From Sphingomonas astaxanthinifaciens DSM 22298 (GTDB lineage: Bacteria > Pseudomonadota > Alphaproteobacteria > Sphingomonadales > Sphingomonadaceae): a DNA stretch of 64,000 nt. The notes below the pieces were generated by a model. It did not search any database, was not told the DNA's origin, and was given only the letters and a program-made list of their open reading frames with translations. The stretch is from contig NZ_JONN01000001.1 of NCBI RefSeq assembly GCF_000711715.1, positions 1,302,001 to 1,366,000 of the forward strand. Direction: 5' to 3'. Made by a program: the position numbers and the translations under genes. The first letter of the stretch is position 1. Each line of letters opens with the position of its first letter. This document shows positions 53,064 to 61,676 of the stretch, in pieces.

Positions 53064-55742
53064 ATGCTCGATGTACCGACCCGGGTAAGGCCAGTCCTTC
53101 AGCGCGGCGCCGCGCGGGTCCATGCGCTCGGCCGCTTCCGCCTGACCCGCGAGGACGGCCGGGCGATCCCGGTCCGTTCGCGCAAGGCGCGGGCGCTGCT
53201 CGCCTATCTCGCGCTCACCGGAAAGACCGCCTTGCGCGGGGAGATCGCCGCCCTGCTGTGGAGCGACCGCGGCGAGGAGCAGGCACGGGCGAGCCTGCGC
53301 CAGACCCTCCACGAACTGCGCCGGCTCGACTGGACCGGCGGGGAGAGCCCGCTCCTGGCTGATGGCGAGACGCTGTCGCTCAGCCCGGGCGCATTGACCC
53401 ACGACCTGGCGGCGATGCGCGCCGCAGCCGAGGCCGACGACCTCGGCACGCTCACCGAACTGCTCAACGATGCGGCCCCCGACGGGGCGCTGCTCGCCGA
53501 CCTCGACGGGATCGACCGCGAACTCGACCAATGGCTGCGCCAGTTCCGCGCGCGCGAGCCGGGCGACACGATCGATGCCGTGCAGGCCGCCGCCGACCGC
53601 GCCGTGGCTGGGGGCCGTCATCACGAGGCCAAGGCCCTGCTCGCCGCGCTCGAAGCGTGCGAACCGACCCGCGAGGACATCGCCCGGCTCCAGTTCCGGG
53701 TCGCGCGGGCGCTCCACGACGATCATATGGCCGCGCGTCGCTGGGACCGCCTGGTCGCGGCCCTCGACAGCGAGCTCGGCACCCGCCCCTCGCCGGCGAC
53801 CGAACAGGCCTATCGCGCTTTGGCCGCGCCCGAGACATCCCCGCCCCCTTCTCCGCCAGGGGCAGTTTCTGCGGTGCCGCGGGCCGTCGGGCGCAGCCGC
53901 GCCGGCCTGCCCTTGCTGATCGGCCTGTCGCTCCTCCTCCTCCTCCTCGCGGGGCTCGCCGCCGCCTGGTGGTGGAGCGCCCGACCAGCGATTGCGCCGG
54001 ACCGGCCGGTCGTCGTGGCGGTTGTTCCGTTCGAAGCACGGCCCGGGACACTCGACTTCCTCGCCGCGGGGCTGTGGGAAGACACCCGCACCGCGCTTGC
54101 CCGCAACCCCGGGCTCCGGCTGCTCGGCCGCGCGACCTCCGATGCCAATGGCTCGGCCCGGCTCACCCCGGCGGAGTGGCGACGACGGACCGGCGCCGAC
54201 TATCTTCTCGGCGGCTATCTCGATCAGCGCGCGGGTAAGGTCTCGGTCACTGCCGAGCTGACCCGCACCGCCGACGGACTGGTGATCTGGCAGGGCCGCT
54301 TCGAAGCTCCGGCGGGCGAGCCGGCGAGCGGACAGAGCTCGATCGCCAGCGCCATCGAGGGCCAGTTGCGCAGCCGCCTCGCGCCGGGCGGCGGCCGCCT
54401 TGCCGAGCAGATCACGACCTCGTCCGACGTTCAGGCCCTCTATGGCGAGTCCGCGATCCTGCTCGGCGGCCGTCGCTACGAGGATCATGCCCGCGCCCGC
54501 GGCCTGCTGCTCGAAGCGGTCCGCCGGGATCCCCAATATGCCCCTGCCTGGGCCGCCCTCGCGCAGGCCGCGATATTCACCAACGCCGGCGTCGTCGATA
54601 ATGCCGCCCTGCGCGAGGAAAGTCTCAGGGCAAGCCGCCGCGCCCTCCAGCTCGCGCCCAATCTTGCCAAGGCCCATGCGGTCGCGGGCCTACTCATGGG
54701 CGACGATACCGCCGCCGCGCGCGCGCACCTGCGCCGGGCGATCGCGCTCGACCCCAGCGACGTCGATGCATGGAACTGGCTCGGCAACAGCCTCGCCCGC
54801 GACGGCGACCCCGAGCTGTCGATGACCGCCTATCGCACCGCGACCGGGCTCGACCCGCTCTACACCCCCGCCCTGATGAACCTCGCCCAGACGGCGGGCG
54901 ACCTTGACCGCCCCGACGAGATTGACCGGCTGGCCGCCGCCTCGCGCCGCGCGGGCGCCGGACCCGACATTCTCGCCGCGCTGGCCGCCTATCGCGCGCT
55001 CGCCGACAACGACCTGTCGCAGGCCGCCAAGGCCCTCGCCCGCGGCGGCAAGGACGACGAGGGACGCGCCCGCCCAGCCTCGTTCATGCCATGGATCCTA
55101 ACCCTCCAGCGCCTCGACATGCTCGAGCCCCTGCATCGCATCGTCGGCTGTCCGCGCTGGTATCCCGCGCTGATGCGCGGGCAATCCATGCCCCCGGCCG
55201 CGATCGACGGCCGCAAGGTGACCCCCGAAGAATTCTGGTTGTCCTTCTATTATTCCTATGCCGCGGCCCGAGCACTCTACAACCACGGCGAGACCGAGCG
55301 GCTCGTCACCCTCTATCGGCAGGCCTTCGGCACGGCCGACCGCTTCCTCGCCGAGGCGCGCCGCGCGCAGCAGCTGAGCTCGACCGCGCCGACCCTGGCG
55401 ATGGCCCTGCTAGCACAGAGGCAGCCAGCGGAGGCTCGCTACATCCTTGCCGGGGCCGAGCGCGACCTCGACAAGCCCGGCCGACGGGCCTGGCAGCGCG
55501 ATGACCTTGCCGACCTTGCCGCGATCAAGGCCGCACAGGGCGAGCACCAGGAGGCGCTCGCCCTGCTTGGCCGGGCCGTCGACCGGAAGTGGCTACCCGA
55601 CGGTCGGGCAAAGCCGATCGATCTGCGCCAGGAGCCAGCCTTCGCGAAGCTTCGCGGCGATCCCCGCTTCGACGCGCTTCGCTCCCGCATCCTCGCCACC
55701 GTCACGCGCGAGCGGGCGGAGACTGGGTCGCTCCCGCTCTAG
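53064..55742 (+). CDS. Membrane-tethered BTAD (SARP-like) regulator with TolB-like and TPR domains
   Basis: This 892-aa protein has an N-terminal OmpR-like winged helix (VHALGRFRLTREDGRAIPVR ... ALLAYLALTGKTALRGEIA) followed by a bacterial transcriptional activator domain (BTAD, about 110-270), one membrane helix (LPLLIGLSLLLLLLAGLAAAW near 295-316), a TolB-N/FlgO-like domain (VVAVVPFEARPGTLDFLAAG) and a TPR C-terminus. It would bind DNA in the cytoplasm and sense something outside. The plan after the membrane helix is like that of the TIR protein at 1136-3040. The ATG at 53064 has a weak site. Confidence 0.85.
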   Translation: MLDVPTRVRPVLQRGAARVHALGRFRLTREDGRAIPVRSRKARALLAYLALTGKTALRGEIAALLWSDRGEEQARASLRQTLHELRRLDWTGGESPLLADGETLSLSPGALTHDLAAMRAAAEADDLGTLTELLNDAAPDGALLADLDGIDRELDQWLRQFRAREPGDTIDAVQAAADRAVAGGRHHEAKALLAALEACEPTREDIARLQFRVARALHDDHMAARRWDRLVAALDSELGTRPSPATEQAYRALAAPETSPPPSPPGAVSAVPRAVGRSRAGLPLLIGLSLLLLLLAGLAAAWWWSARPAIAPDRPVVVAVVPFEARPGTLDFLAAGLWEDTRTALARNPGLRLLGRATSDANGSARLTPAEWRRRTGADYLLGGYLDQRAGKVSVTAELTRTADGLVIWQGRFEAPAGEPASGQSSIASAIEGQLRSRLAPGGGRLAEQITTSSDVQALYGESAILLGGRRYEDHARARGLLLEAVRRDPQYAPAWAALAQAAIFTNAGVVDNAALREESLRASRRALQLAPNLAKAHAVAGLLMGDDTAAARAHLRRAIALDPSDVDAWNWLGNSLARDGDPELSMTAYRTATGLDPLYTPALMNLAQTAGDLDRPDEIDRLAAASRRAGAGPDILAALAAYRALADNDLSQAAKALARGGKDDEGRARPASFMPWILTLQRLDMLEPLHRIVGCPRWYPALMRGQSMPPAAIDGRKVTPEEFWLSFYYSYAAARALYNHGETERLVTLYRQAFGTADRFLAEARRAQQLSSTAPTLAMALLAQRQPAEARYILAGAERDLDKPGRRAWQRDDLADLAAIKAAQGEHQEALALLGRAVDRKWLPDGRAKPIDLRQEPAFAKLRGDPRFDALRSRILATVTRERAETGSLPL

Positions 55743-55780
55743 GCGTGGCCCCCACGGCGTCATCACGACCCCGGCTGAAC

Positions 55781-56698
55781 TCACTGGCCGGTCACCTTGG
55801 TCCGGCGCGAGACATAGACGTCGGCCGAACCCTCGGCCGGGGCGCCGGTCCGGGTCGAACCGAACATCAGCGTCGTCCCGTCCCAGCTCAGCGACGCCCG
55901 GGTCTCGTTGGCGGCGCTGTTGATGCCGTTTTCGAGATGGATCGCCGAGCCCCAGGGTTCGTCGACGCTGCTGCGATGCGCGGTGAAGATGTCGGGTCCG
56001 CCAAGCGTGCCAGTACGGTTGCTGTCCCAGACGATCTCGAGCCCGTTACGGCTGACGTTGGGACGTGCATCGCTGGCGCTGCTGTTGACCCCGCCCTGGG
56101 CAAGATTGGCCGGCCCGAAGTCGACGCTGTAATAGACGTCCTGCGCCGGTCCGCCGGTCTCGCGCGTGCTCGAGAAATAGAGGAATTCGCGGCCGTCCGC
56201 CGCCTGGAACCACGACGGGCTCCACTCCTCGCGGTCGCTGTTGATCTGCCCCTCGCCCTTGGGCAGCCGCTGCGCATCCTGGAAGCCACTCGGCAGGTGC
56301 TTTACGACAAAGATGTCGGTGTCGGTCGCGCTCGACCGGCGGACGAAGAAGAAGCGGTTGCCCCGCGCCGGAGTTGGGCAGAATTCGTCGGCGGCGGTGT
56401 TGATCTTGGGCCCGGCATTGACCGGCGTTCCCCAGCCGTCGCCGCTCTTGGGCGCGATCCAGATGTCGAGCCCGCCCTGCCCCCCGGGCCGATTGGAGGC
56501 GATATAGAGGCTGCCGTCATAGGGATTGAGGATCGGGCAGCCGTCGTTGAACGGCGTGTTGAGCTGGCTGCTCGAGCCGTTCAAGGCCTCCGCCCAGGTC
56601 GGCGGGCCCCAGTCGCCATATTGCTGTGCGCTGGCGTTCACGCTCAGCCCGATCGCCAAGACGCTGGCGGTCGCGATCCATCGCTTCATGCCGTTCAT
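55781..56698 (-). CDS. Exported PD40/WD40-like beta-propeller protein
   Basis: This 305-aa protein has a signal peptide (MKRWIATASVLAIGLSVNASA) and PD40 repeats (GSLYIASNRPGGQGGLDIW, NRFFFVRRSSATDTDIF, FLYFSSTRETGG, IVWDSNRTGTLGGPDIF, LMFGSTRTG) typical of TolB-like propellers. The start at 56698 follows AGGGG at good spacing; another ATG is two codons upstream. It converges with the BTAD regulator gene and is preceded by 11-bp direct repeats that may control it. Confidence 0.85.
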   Translation of the reverse strand: MNGMKRWIATASVLAIGLSVNASAQQYGDWGPPTWAEALNGSSSQLNTPFNDGCPILNPYDGSLYIASNRPGGQGGLDIWIAPKSGDGWGTPVNAGPKINTAADEFCPTPARGNRFFFVRRSSATDTDIFVVKHLPSGFQDAQRLPKGEGQINSDREEWSPSWFQAADGREFLYFSSTRETGGPAQDVYYSVDFGPANLAQGGVNSSASDARPNVSRNGLEIVWDSNRTGTLGGPDIFTAHRSSVDEPWGSAIHLENGINSAANETRASLSWDGTTLMFGSTRTGAPAEGSADVYVSRRTKVTGQ

Positions 56699-56766
56699 CA
56701 CCATCCCCTATCTCGCTTCGGACCACATGAGGTCCGGCGGGAATGTCTTGCCCGGCACCCGTTCGA

Positions 56767-56787
56767 CGGGCGTCAATCGGGCGTCAA
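56767..56787 (-). promoter_or_regulatory. 11-bp-period direct repeat upstream of the PD40 gene
   Basis: On the minus strand the sequence TTGACGCCCG occurs twice, 11 bp apart (56787-56778 and 56776-56767). SARP/BTAD regulators with an OmpR-like winged helix typically bind direct repeats of about 11-bp period. The neighbouring gene at 53064 encodes such a regulator, so this is a candidate operator. It overlaps the stop of the small zinc-ribbon gene and lies 69-89 nt before the PD40 start. A CCCGT-TCG-ACGGG palindrome adjoins it (56758-56770). Confidence 0.45.
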
Positions 56788-56999
56788 ACCACCGTTAAAT
56801 CGTGCTTTTCGGTGGCGGCGACCGGCGAAACGGGCCGCGGCACGCGCTTCCCCTTGCGCCGACTGGTGAGATGCGCCCGTTGGCAACGATCGCAGCGATA
56901 GGCGCGCAGGCCCGAGTCGAACGCCGCAGCAGCCGCCATTGCGGCGTCGATGCTTTTATAGGCCGCCTTGCGCCGGCAGACGCTGAGCCGGGTCCGCAT
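56784..56999 (-). CDS. Small zinc-ribbon-like protein
   Basis: This 71-aa basic protein has one cysteine near the N-terminus (SVCRRKAAYKS), a CXXC and His pair (YRCDRCQRAHLTSRR) and a basic tail. Such short proteins, with C..C-x2-C-x3-H patterns, occur in many alphaproteobacteria; the fold suggests metal or nucleic-acid binding but no function is established. It lies 9 nt downstream of the DUF1501 gene. Confidence 0.6.
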   Translation of the reverse strand: MRTRLSVCRRKAAYKSIDAAMAAAAAFDSGLRAYRCDRCQRAHLTSRRKGKRVPRPVSPVAATEKHDLTVV

Positions 57000-57008
57000 G
57001 CGCGACGC

Positions 57009-58139
57009 CTAGACGAACTGCTCGGCCAGTGGCCTGGCGCCGGTGTCGGGGAAGAGCGCTGCGGCGAGGCGCGCCGGATCCTGCCCGAAATGCTGCGCCA
57101 AGGCGGTTGCGATGACCGCATCGAGGGCATGGGTCGGCTTGAGGTCCCGCCCCTCGTAGAGCTGGCTTGCGCCGAGGCCCGGCCAGTCGGCAAGGACGCG
57201 GCCGCCCCGAACCGCACCGCCGAGGAGCCAAGCCACCGAGCCGGTCCCATGGTCGGTCCCGCCGGTCCCGTTCTCCGCAGCGGTCCGTCCGAACTCGGTC
57301 GCGACGATGACCAGCGTGTTGCGCCAGTCGGCACCGAGCCCGGCCTGGAAGGCAGCGAGCAAACCGTCGAGCCCGGAGAGCTGGGCGCCAAGCCGCGCTT
57401 TCTGCCCGCTGTGCGTGTCCCAGCCGTCGGTCTCGATCATCCCGATCCGGGCGCCATTCGCCCCCGCCATCATCTTGGCCGCAAGCGCGCCCGCCGCCGC
57501 CGCGCCCTTGCCCGAGGCGAGGTCCCCGGCCTGCGCGCGCGCCGCCAGCGCCTGGTTCCACAGCGGCCCGAGCTGCGGGTCGGCCCCGTAGAGGTCACCG
57601 ACCCGGAGCATCAGGTCCGCGCCCGCGTCGGGCAGCTTCGAGGGCGCATAGGAGGTCACGTTCGCCGCCCCGCGCAGCACCGGCGGGATGGTCGGCGCGA
57701 AGGCGATCGCATGGGGATCGTCGGGCATGGTCGCGACCAGCCGGTTCATCCACCCGTCGCGCAGCCGGTAGGGCAGCGCTCCGCCCGTCTCGAGCACGTT
57801 CTGCCCGTCGAAATGCGAGCGGTCGCGATAGGGCGAGGCGACTGCGTGAACGAACAGGGCCTGCTTCGCCGCATGCAGCGCCGCCGTCGCCTTTAGCGCG
57901 GGATGGAGCGTGAAGAAGGGATCGATCCGGCTCCCGCCCTCGAATCCGATCAGCGGCCGCAGCCGGGCGAGCGCCGGGTCGCCGGTCGGCGCGAGGATTG
58001 CCAGCCCGTCGGCAGCGCCGCGCTGGATCACGAACAGGAAGCGCTTGTCGGTCGCCGCCTTGGCGAAGGCGAGCGAGGGGGCGAAGGTCGCCGCGGCGAG
58101 GCCGGCGGCACCGCAACCGAGGAAAGAACGGCGGTCCAT
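57009..58139 (-). CDS. DUF1501 protein with twin-arginine signal
   Basis: This 376-aa protein begins MDRRSFLGCGAAGLAAATFA, a Tat signal peptide, so it is exported folded through TatABC (encoded at 42-43.6 kb). It has DUF1501 segments VHAVASPYRDRSHFDGQN and IGMIETDGWDTHSGQ. The family is alkaline-phosphatase-like by fold and usually encoded with a DUF1800 protein, as here (3 nt apart). Its substrate is unknown. Confidence 0.88.
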   Translation of the reverse strand: MDRRSFLGCGAAGLAAATFAPSLAFAKAATDKRFLFVIQRGAADGLAILAPTGDPALARLRPLIGFEGGSRIDPFFTLHPALKATAALHAAKQALFVHAVASPYRDRSHFDGQNVLETGGALPYRLRDGWMNRLVATMPDDPHAIAFAPTIPPVLRGAANVTSYAPSKLPDAGADLMLRVGDLYGADPQLGPLWNQALAARAQAGDLASGKGAAAAGALAAKMMAGANGARIGMIETDGWDTHSGQKARLGAQLSGLDGLLAAFQAGLGADWRNTLVIVATEFGRTAAENGTGGTDHGTGSVAWLLGGAVRGGRVLADWPGLGASQLYEGRDLKPTHALDAVIATALAQHFGQDPARLAAALFPDTGARPLAEQFV

Positions 58140-58142
58140 CGA

Positions 58143-59582
58143 CTACCTCCGCAGGAATTCAGGAGAGACGAGCAGCAGCGCGAGGCCCGTCGCGGGGCTC
58201 TCGGCGCGGCTGATCGCTTGCGCGGTGGCCGGGGAGAGCCGGCTTCCGAGCGTGACCGGAGCGAGCGCGCGGGCGTCGATTTCCTGCCCGGCCGTCGCCG
58301 CCAGCCGCTGCGCCGCCTCGACCCGGCGGACGAGCGCGTCGGGCCCGGCCCAGCTCGCGGCAATGTCGTCGAACCCCGCCGGCGAGGTCGGTCTCCAGAC
58401 CGGCATACCGAGCTCGTTCAGCATGCCGACGGCTCGTTGCCCCGGCGCCTTGTCGAGGCCGAGCGCGCGGAAGCTCGCCACGGTCCATTCCCACGGATTG
58501 CGGAATTTCGGGCGCGCCGGATCCCAGGCCTCGGGCGAGGCGATCAGCGCGCGATAGACGGTCGGCAAGTCGCCGCCGCTCTTCAGGAATGCCTGCTCGA
58601 CCCGCGCGATCACCGCCGGCGGCGGATCGTCGGCGACGAAATGGCGGGCAAGCTTGGTCGCGACGTGGCGGGCGGTGGCGGGCGCGACCGCCAGGTCCAT
58701 CAGCACCGCGCGGCCCTGCTCCTCGCCGCCCTCGCCATAGTGCTTGCCGAGGATCGTCCGGGCGCCCGGCTCGTGCAGCATCTCGGCGAAGGCGAAGTCG
58801 CCGGGCGCGCCGCCCAGCCGCCGCTGCAACGGCCCCCGCCCCAGCCCCGCCACCGTCCAGCCGGTCAGGGCGCGCGCGAATTCGGTGACGTCGGCTTGGG
58901 CATAGCCGGTCCGCACCCCGAGGGTGTGCAGCTCAAGGATTTCACGCGCGAGATTCTCGTTGAGCCCGAGGTCGCGCCCCCGCGCCCCGGCGCGCTCGCC
59001 GGCGAGACTGTTGGGCCCGATCGACTGCGCCTGGTCGAGATAGAGCAGCATCGCCGGGTGCCGCTCGACCGCCAGCAGCATGTCGGCGAAGCGCCCCGTG
59101 ACGTGCGGCCGGATCGCCTCCATCTCGAGCAGCCCGGCAAAGCCGACCGTCGTCATCTTGGTGGCGCCGACCGCGAAATGATTGGCCCAGAAATGCGCCA
59201 TGCGCTCGAGGAAGGGCGATGGCCCGGTCAGCGCGGCGTTCAGGCGGGCATCGACCGCGCGGAGGTAGAGGTCGCGCTGTTCCTTGCGCAGGCCCACAAG
59301 CTCGGGCGGCTGCTTGGGCTTGGCCGAGGCCTTTTCGCCCGACATGGTCATGGTGGGCGCTGTGGGTTCAGGCTCCTGCCTGCGCTCCATCCTGAGGTCG
59401 CGGCGTTCGTCGCGATAGGCGAGCAAGGCCTCGGCCGCTTCGGCGCGGGTCGGCGTTCCGGCCGGCACGGCCAGCCTGTCGCCGAGCTGCGCCTCGACCC
59501 ACGCCCGGCCGTCGCCGCCCCCGCTTCCCCGCGGACGCGGACCAAGGCCGAAGCGGTTTTCCGCGAAGATGCGGTCGTTCAT
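58143..59582 (-). CDS. DUF1800 protein, partner of DUF1501
   Basis: This 479-aa protein has the DUF1800 start (ENRFGLGPRP), FLERMAHFWANHFAVG, LNENLAREILELHTLGV and the closing LALLLVSPEFLRR. The family is of unknown function and is always seen with DUF1501 genes in this group. No signal peptide is visible at the chosen ATG, unlike the partner, so it may be cytoplasmic or exported with it. It is upstream of the DUF1501 gene with 3 nt between. Confidence 0.85.
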   Translation of the reverse strand: MNDRIFAENRFGLGPRPRGSGGGDGRAWVEAQLGDRLAVPAGTPTRAEAAEALLAYRDERRDLRMERRQEPEPTAPTMTMSGEKASAKPKQPPELVGLRKEQRDLYLRAVDARLNAALTGPSPFLERMAHFWANHFAVGATKMTTVGFAGLLEMEAIRPHVTGRFADMLLAVERHPAMLLYLDQAQSIGPNSLAGERAGARGRDLGLNENLAREILELHTLGVRTGYAQADVTEFARALTGWTVAGLGRGPLQRRLGGAPGDFAFAEMLHEPGARTILGKHYGEGGEEQGRAVLMDLAVAPATARHVATKLARHFVADDPPPAVIARVEQAFLKSGGDLPTVYRALIASPEAWDPARPKFRNPWEWTVASFRALGLDKAPGQRAVGMLNELGMPVWRPTSPAGFDDIAASWAGPDALVRRVEAAQRLAATAGQEIDARALAPVTLGSRLSPATAQAISRAESPATGLALLLVSPEFLRR

Positions 59583-59649
59583 GGCTAACCCCGATGATCG
59601 AGACGGCCACGCTGCCGTTATGCGACTGAACCGCCGATGACCGCGGCCC

Positions 59650-60318
59650 TCAGGCCGCCTCGGGCTCCGCCTCCTCGCGGCGGCCCTTGAAGCCCTGCGC
59701 GATCACATACCATTCGCTCGAATCCTTGCGGCTGGCGGGCGGCTTGGCATGCTTGACCGTCGCGAAATGCTTCTTGAGCTCGGCCAGGAGCTGATTGTCG
59801 GTCCCGCCCGCCAGCACCTTGGCGACATAGGCGCCGCCGGGCTTGAGCACGTCCTTGGCGAATTCGAGCCCCAGCTCGACCAGCCCCATGGTGCGCAGAT
59901 GGTCGGTCTGCGGATGACCCACGGTATTGGCCGCCATGTCGCTGAGCACGAGATCGGCCGGGCCGCCGAGCGCTTCTTTGAGGCGCGCATCGGCATCCTC
60001 GTCGGTGAAATCCATGTGGAGGATGGTGACCCCGTCGAGGGGATCGACCGGCAGAAAATCGATCCCGACCACGGCCGCCCGCGGCGCCTTCTTGCGCACC
60101 ACCTGGCTCCAGCCACCGGGCGCGATGCCGAGGTCGACCACCGCCTGCGCGCCGCGCAGCAACCCGAACTTCTCGTCGAGCTCGATCAGCTTGTAGGCCG
60201 CGCGGCTGCGATAGCCCTCGGCCTTGGCCTTCTTGACGTAGGGGTCGTTCAGCTGGCGCTGCAGCCACTTGGTCGAGCCGACCTTCCGCCCCTTGGCGGT
60301 CTTCACCCGGGTGTTCAC
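59650..60318 (-). CDS. rlmE: 23S rRNA 2'-O-methyltransferase RlmE (FtsJ)
   Basis: This 222-aa SAM-dependent enzyme methylates U2552 of 23S rRNA. It shows SRAAYKLIELDEKFGL, the SAM motif VVDLGIAPGGWSQVV, the catalytic region LVLSDMAANTVGHPQTDHLR and KVLAGGTDNQLL, with the K-D-K-E tetrad lysines present. GTG at 60318 with GAGG 9 nt upstream is the likely start; TTG at 60324 is possible. It follows the ppx gene after 31 nt. Confidence 0.94.
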   Translation of the reverse strand: MNTRVKTAKGRKVGSTKWLQRQLNDPYVKKAKAEGYRSRAAYKLIELDEKFGLLRGAQAVVDLGIAPGGWSQVVRKKAPRAAVVGIDFLPVDPLDGVTILHMDFTDEDADARLKEALGGPADLVLSDMAANTVGHPQTDHLRTMGLVELGLEFAKDVLKPGGAYVAKVLAGGTDNQLLAELKKHFATVKHAKPPASRKDSSEWYVIAQGFKGRREEAEPEAA

Positions 60319-60349
60319 AGGCAAACGCCTCGGTTGGCAGGGTGGGCGT

Positions 60350-61420
60350 TCACAATATATGTCCGTCGCGCGCCATCAGGCTTCTCAAAATCCCTTCGCG
60401 GATGCCGCGGTCGGCAATCCCCAATTGTTCGGCCGGCCAGATGTCGAGGATCGCCTCGAGGATGGCGCAGCCCGCCACCACCAGGTCGGCGCGCTCGGCG
60501 CCGATGCAGGGCAGGCCCGAGCGACCCTCGAAATCCATCTCGGCGATCATGGTCGAAATGTCGCGCATCGCCCCGATCGGCACGTGCAGCCCGTCGACCG
60601 CGCGGCGGTCGTAGCTGGGCAGCGCGAGGTGGACCGAAGCGAGCGTGGTCACGGTGCCGCTGGTGCCGAGCAGCCGGATATTGTCCTTGTTCTCGGGCAG
60701 TAGCTCGGTGAACCGGGCGAAGGCATGGCGCGCGCGCTCGCGCATCCGGCGATAGGCGGCGACCCGATCGGGCCCCTCGATTGCGGTCCGGCCCTCGCTT
60801 TCGGTCAGCGAGACGACACCCCAGGGCGCGCTCCACCAGGCCTTGATGCGGGGCGCCATGTCCTCGCCGCCGGGCTCGACCAGCACCAGCTCGGTCGAGC
60901 CGCCGCCGATGTCGAAGATCAGCGCCGGGCCGTCGCCGGGTTCGAGCAACTTGTGGCAGCCGAGGACCGCCAGCCGGGCTTCTTCCTGCGGCGCGATGAT
61001 CTCGAGGACGATCCCGGTCTCGCGCCGCACCCGCTCGACGAAATGACGGCCGTTGGCGGCACGGCGGCAGGCCTCGGTCGCGACCGAACGGGCAAGCCCG
61101 ACCCTTCGGCGGCGCAGCTTGTCGGCGCAGACCCCAAGCGCCTCGACCGCGCGGTCCATCGCGCCGTCGGTCAGCCGGCCGCTCGTCGCCAGCCCCTCGC
61201 CCAGCCGGACGATTCGCGAGAAAGCGTCGACCACGGTGAAGCCGCCGGGAGTCGGCCGGGCGATCAGCAGTCGGCAATTGTTGGTGCCGAGGTCGATCGC
61301 CGCATAGGTCTGGTGTGAGGAGGCGGCCGGTGCCCGACGGGGCTCGGCTGCGGAGTGCCTGGCCGGAGGTCCCGGCGTCGGCGCGCTGGCTGGGTGAGAC
61401 GCCATCACGCGATTGTCCAT
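60350..61420 (-). CDS. ppx: Exopolyphosphatase / guanosine pentaphosphatase (Ppx/GppA)
   Basis: This 356-aa ASKHA-fold phosphatase has YAAIDLGTNNCRLLI (phosphate 1), the catalytic Glu region and LIFDIGGGSTELVLVE (phosphate 2). It hydrolyses polyphosphate or pppGpp. About 40 residues of Pro/Ala-rich sequence (MDNRVMASHPASAPTPG) precede the domain, so the true start may be later. It lacks the C-terminal HD-type domain of long Ppx proteins. rlmE is downstream. Confidence 0.9.
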   Translation of the reverse strand: MDNRVMASHPASAPTPGPPARHSAAEPRRAPAASSHQTYAAIDLGTNNCRLLIARPTPGGFTVVDAFSRIVRLGEGLATSGRLTDGAMDRAVEALGVCADKLRRRRVGLARSVATEACRRAANGRHFVERVRRETGIVLEIIAPQEEARLAVLGCHKLLEPGDGPALIFDIGGGSTELVLVEPGGEDMAPRIKAWWSAPWGVVSLTESEGRTAIEGPDRVAAYRRMRERARHAFARFTELLPENKDNIRLLGTSGTVTTLASVHLALPSYDRRAVDGLHVPIGAMRDISTMIAEMDFEGRSGLPCIGAERADLVVAGCAILEAILDIWPAEQLGIADRGIREGILRSLMARDGHIL

Positions 61421-61510
61421 CGATCCTGCACCGACCGGGCAATACCGATCGGCTGACTTGGCACCGGCTTAAGCCAGATTGCGCAAGCAGCGCAAGGTTG
61501 CGGCTTGGCA

Positions 61511-61538
61511 TTGACAGTCCGCGGCGACGCCCCTAGCT
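61511..61538 (+). promoter_or_regulatory. Probable promoter of tRNA-Gln
   Basis: TTGACA at 61511-61516, a 16-nt spacer and CTAGCT at 61533-61538 resemble an alphaproteobacterial housekeeping promoter about 45 nt upstream of the tRNA. No other plus-strand gene follows it closely. Confidence 0.55.
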
Positions 61539-61582
61539 GCCCACCCAGCCCACGGCCTCGGCCTTGCGGGCTCATCGGTCCT

Positions 61583-61656
61583 TGCCCGATCGTCTAATGG
61601 TAAGACTACGGACTCTGACTCCGTCAATCGTGGTTCGAATCCACGTCGGGCATCCA
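61583..61656 (+). tRNA. tRNA-Gln (anticodon CUG)
   Basis: The 74-nt cloverleaf has acceptor arms TGCCCGA and TCGGGCA, D-arm GTCTAATGGTAAGAC, anticodon stem-loop ACGGA-CTCTGAC-TCCGT with anticodon CTG, and T-arm CGTGG-TTCGAAT-CCACG. The CCA end is encoded (61654-61656). It decodes CAG, the commoner Gln codon in a GC-rich genome. Confidence 0.97.
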
Positions 61657-61676
61657 CCGTCTCTTCGATTTCACCT

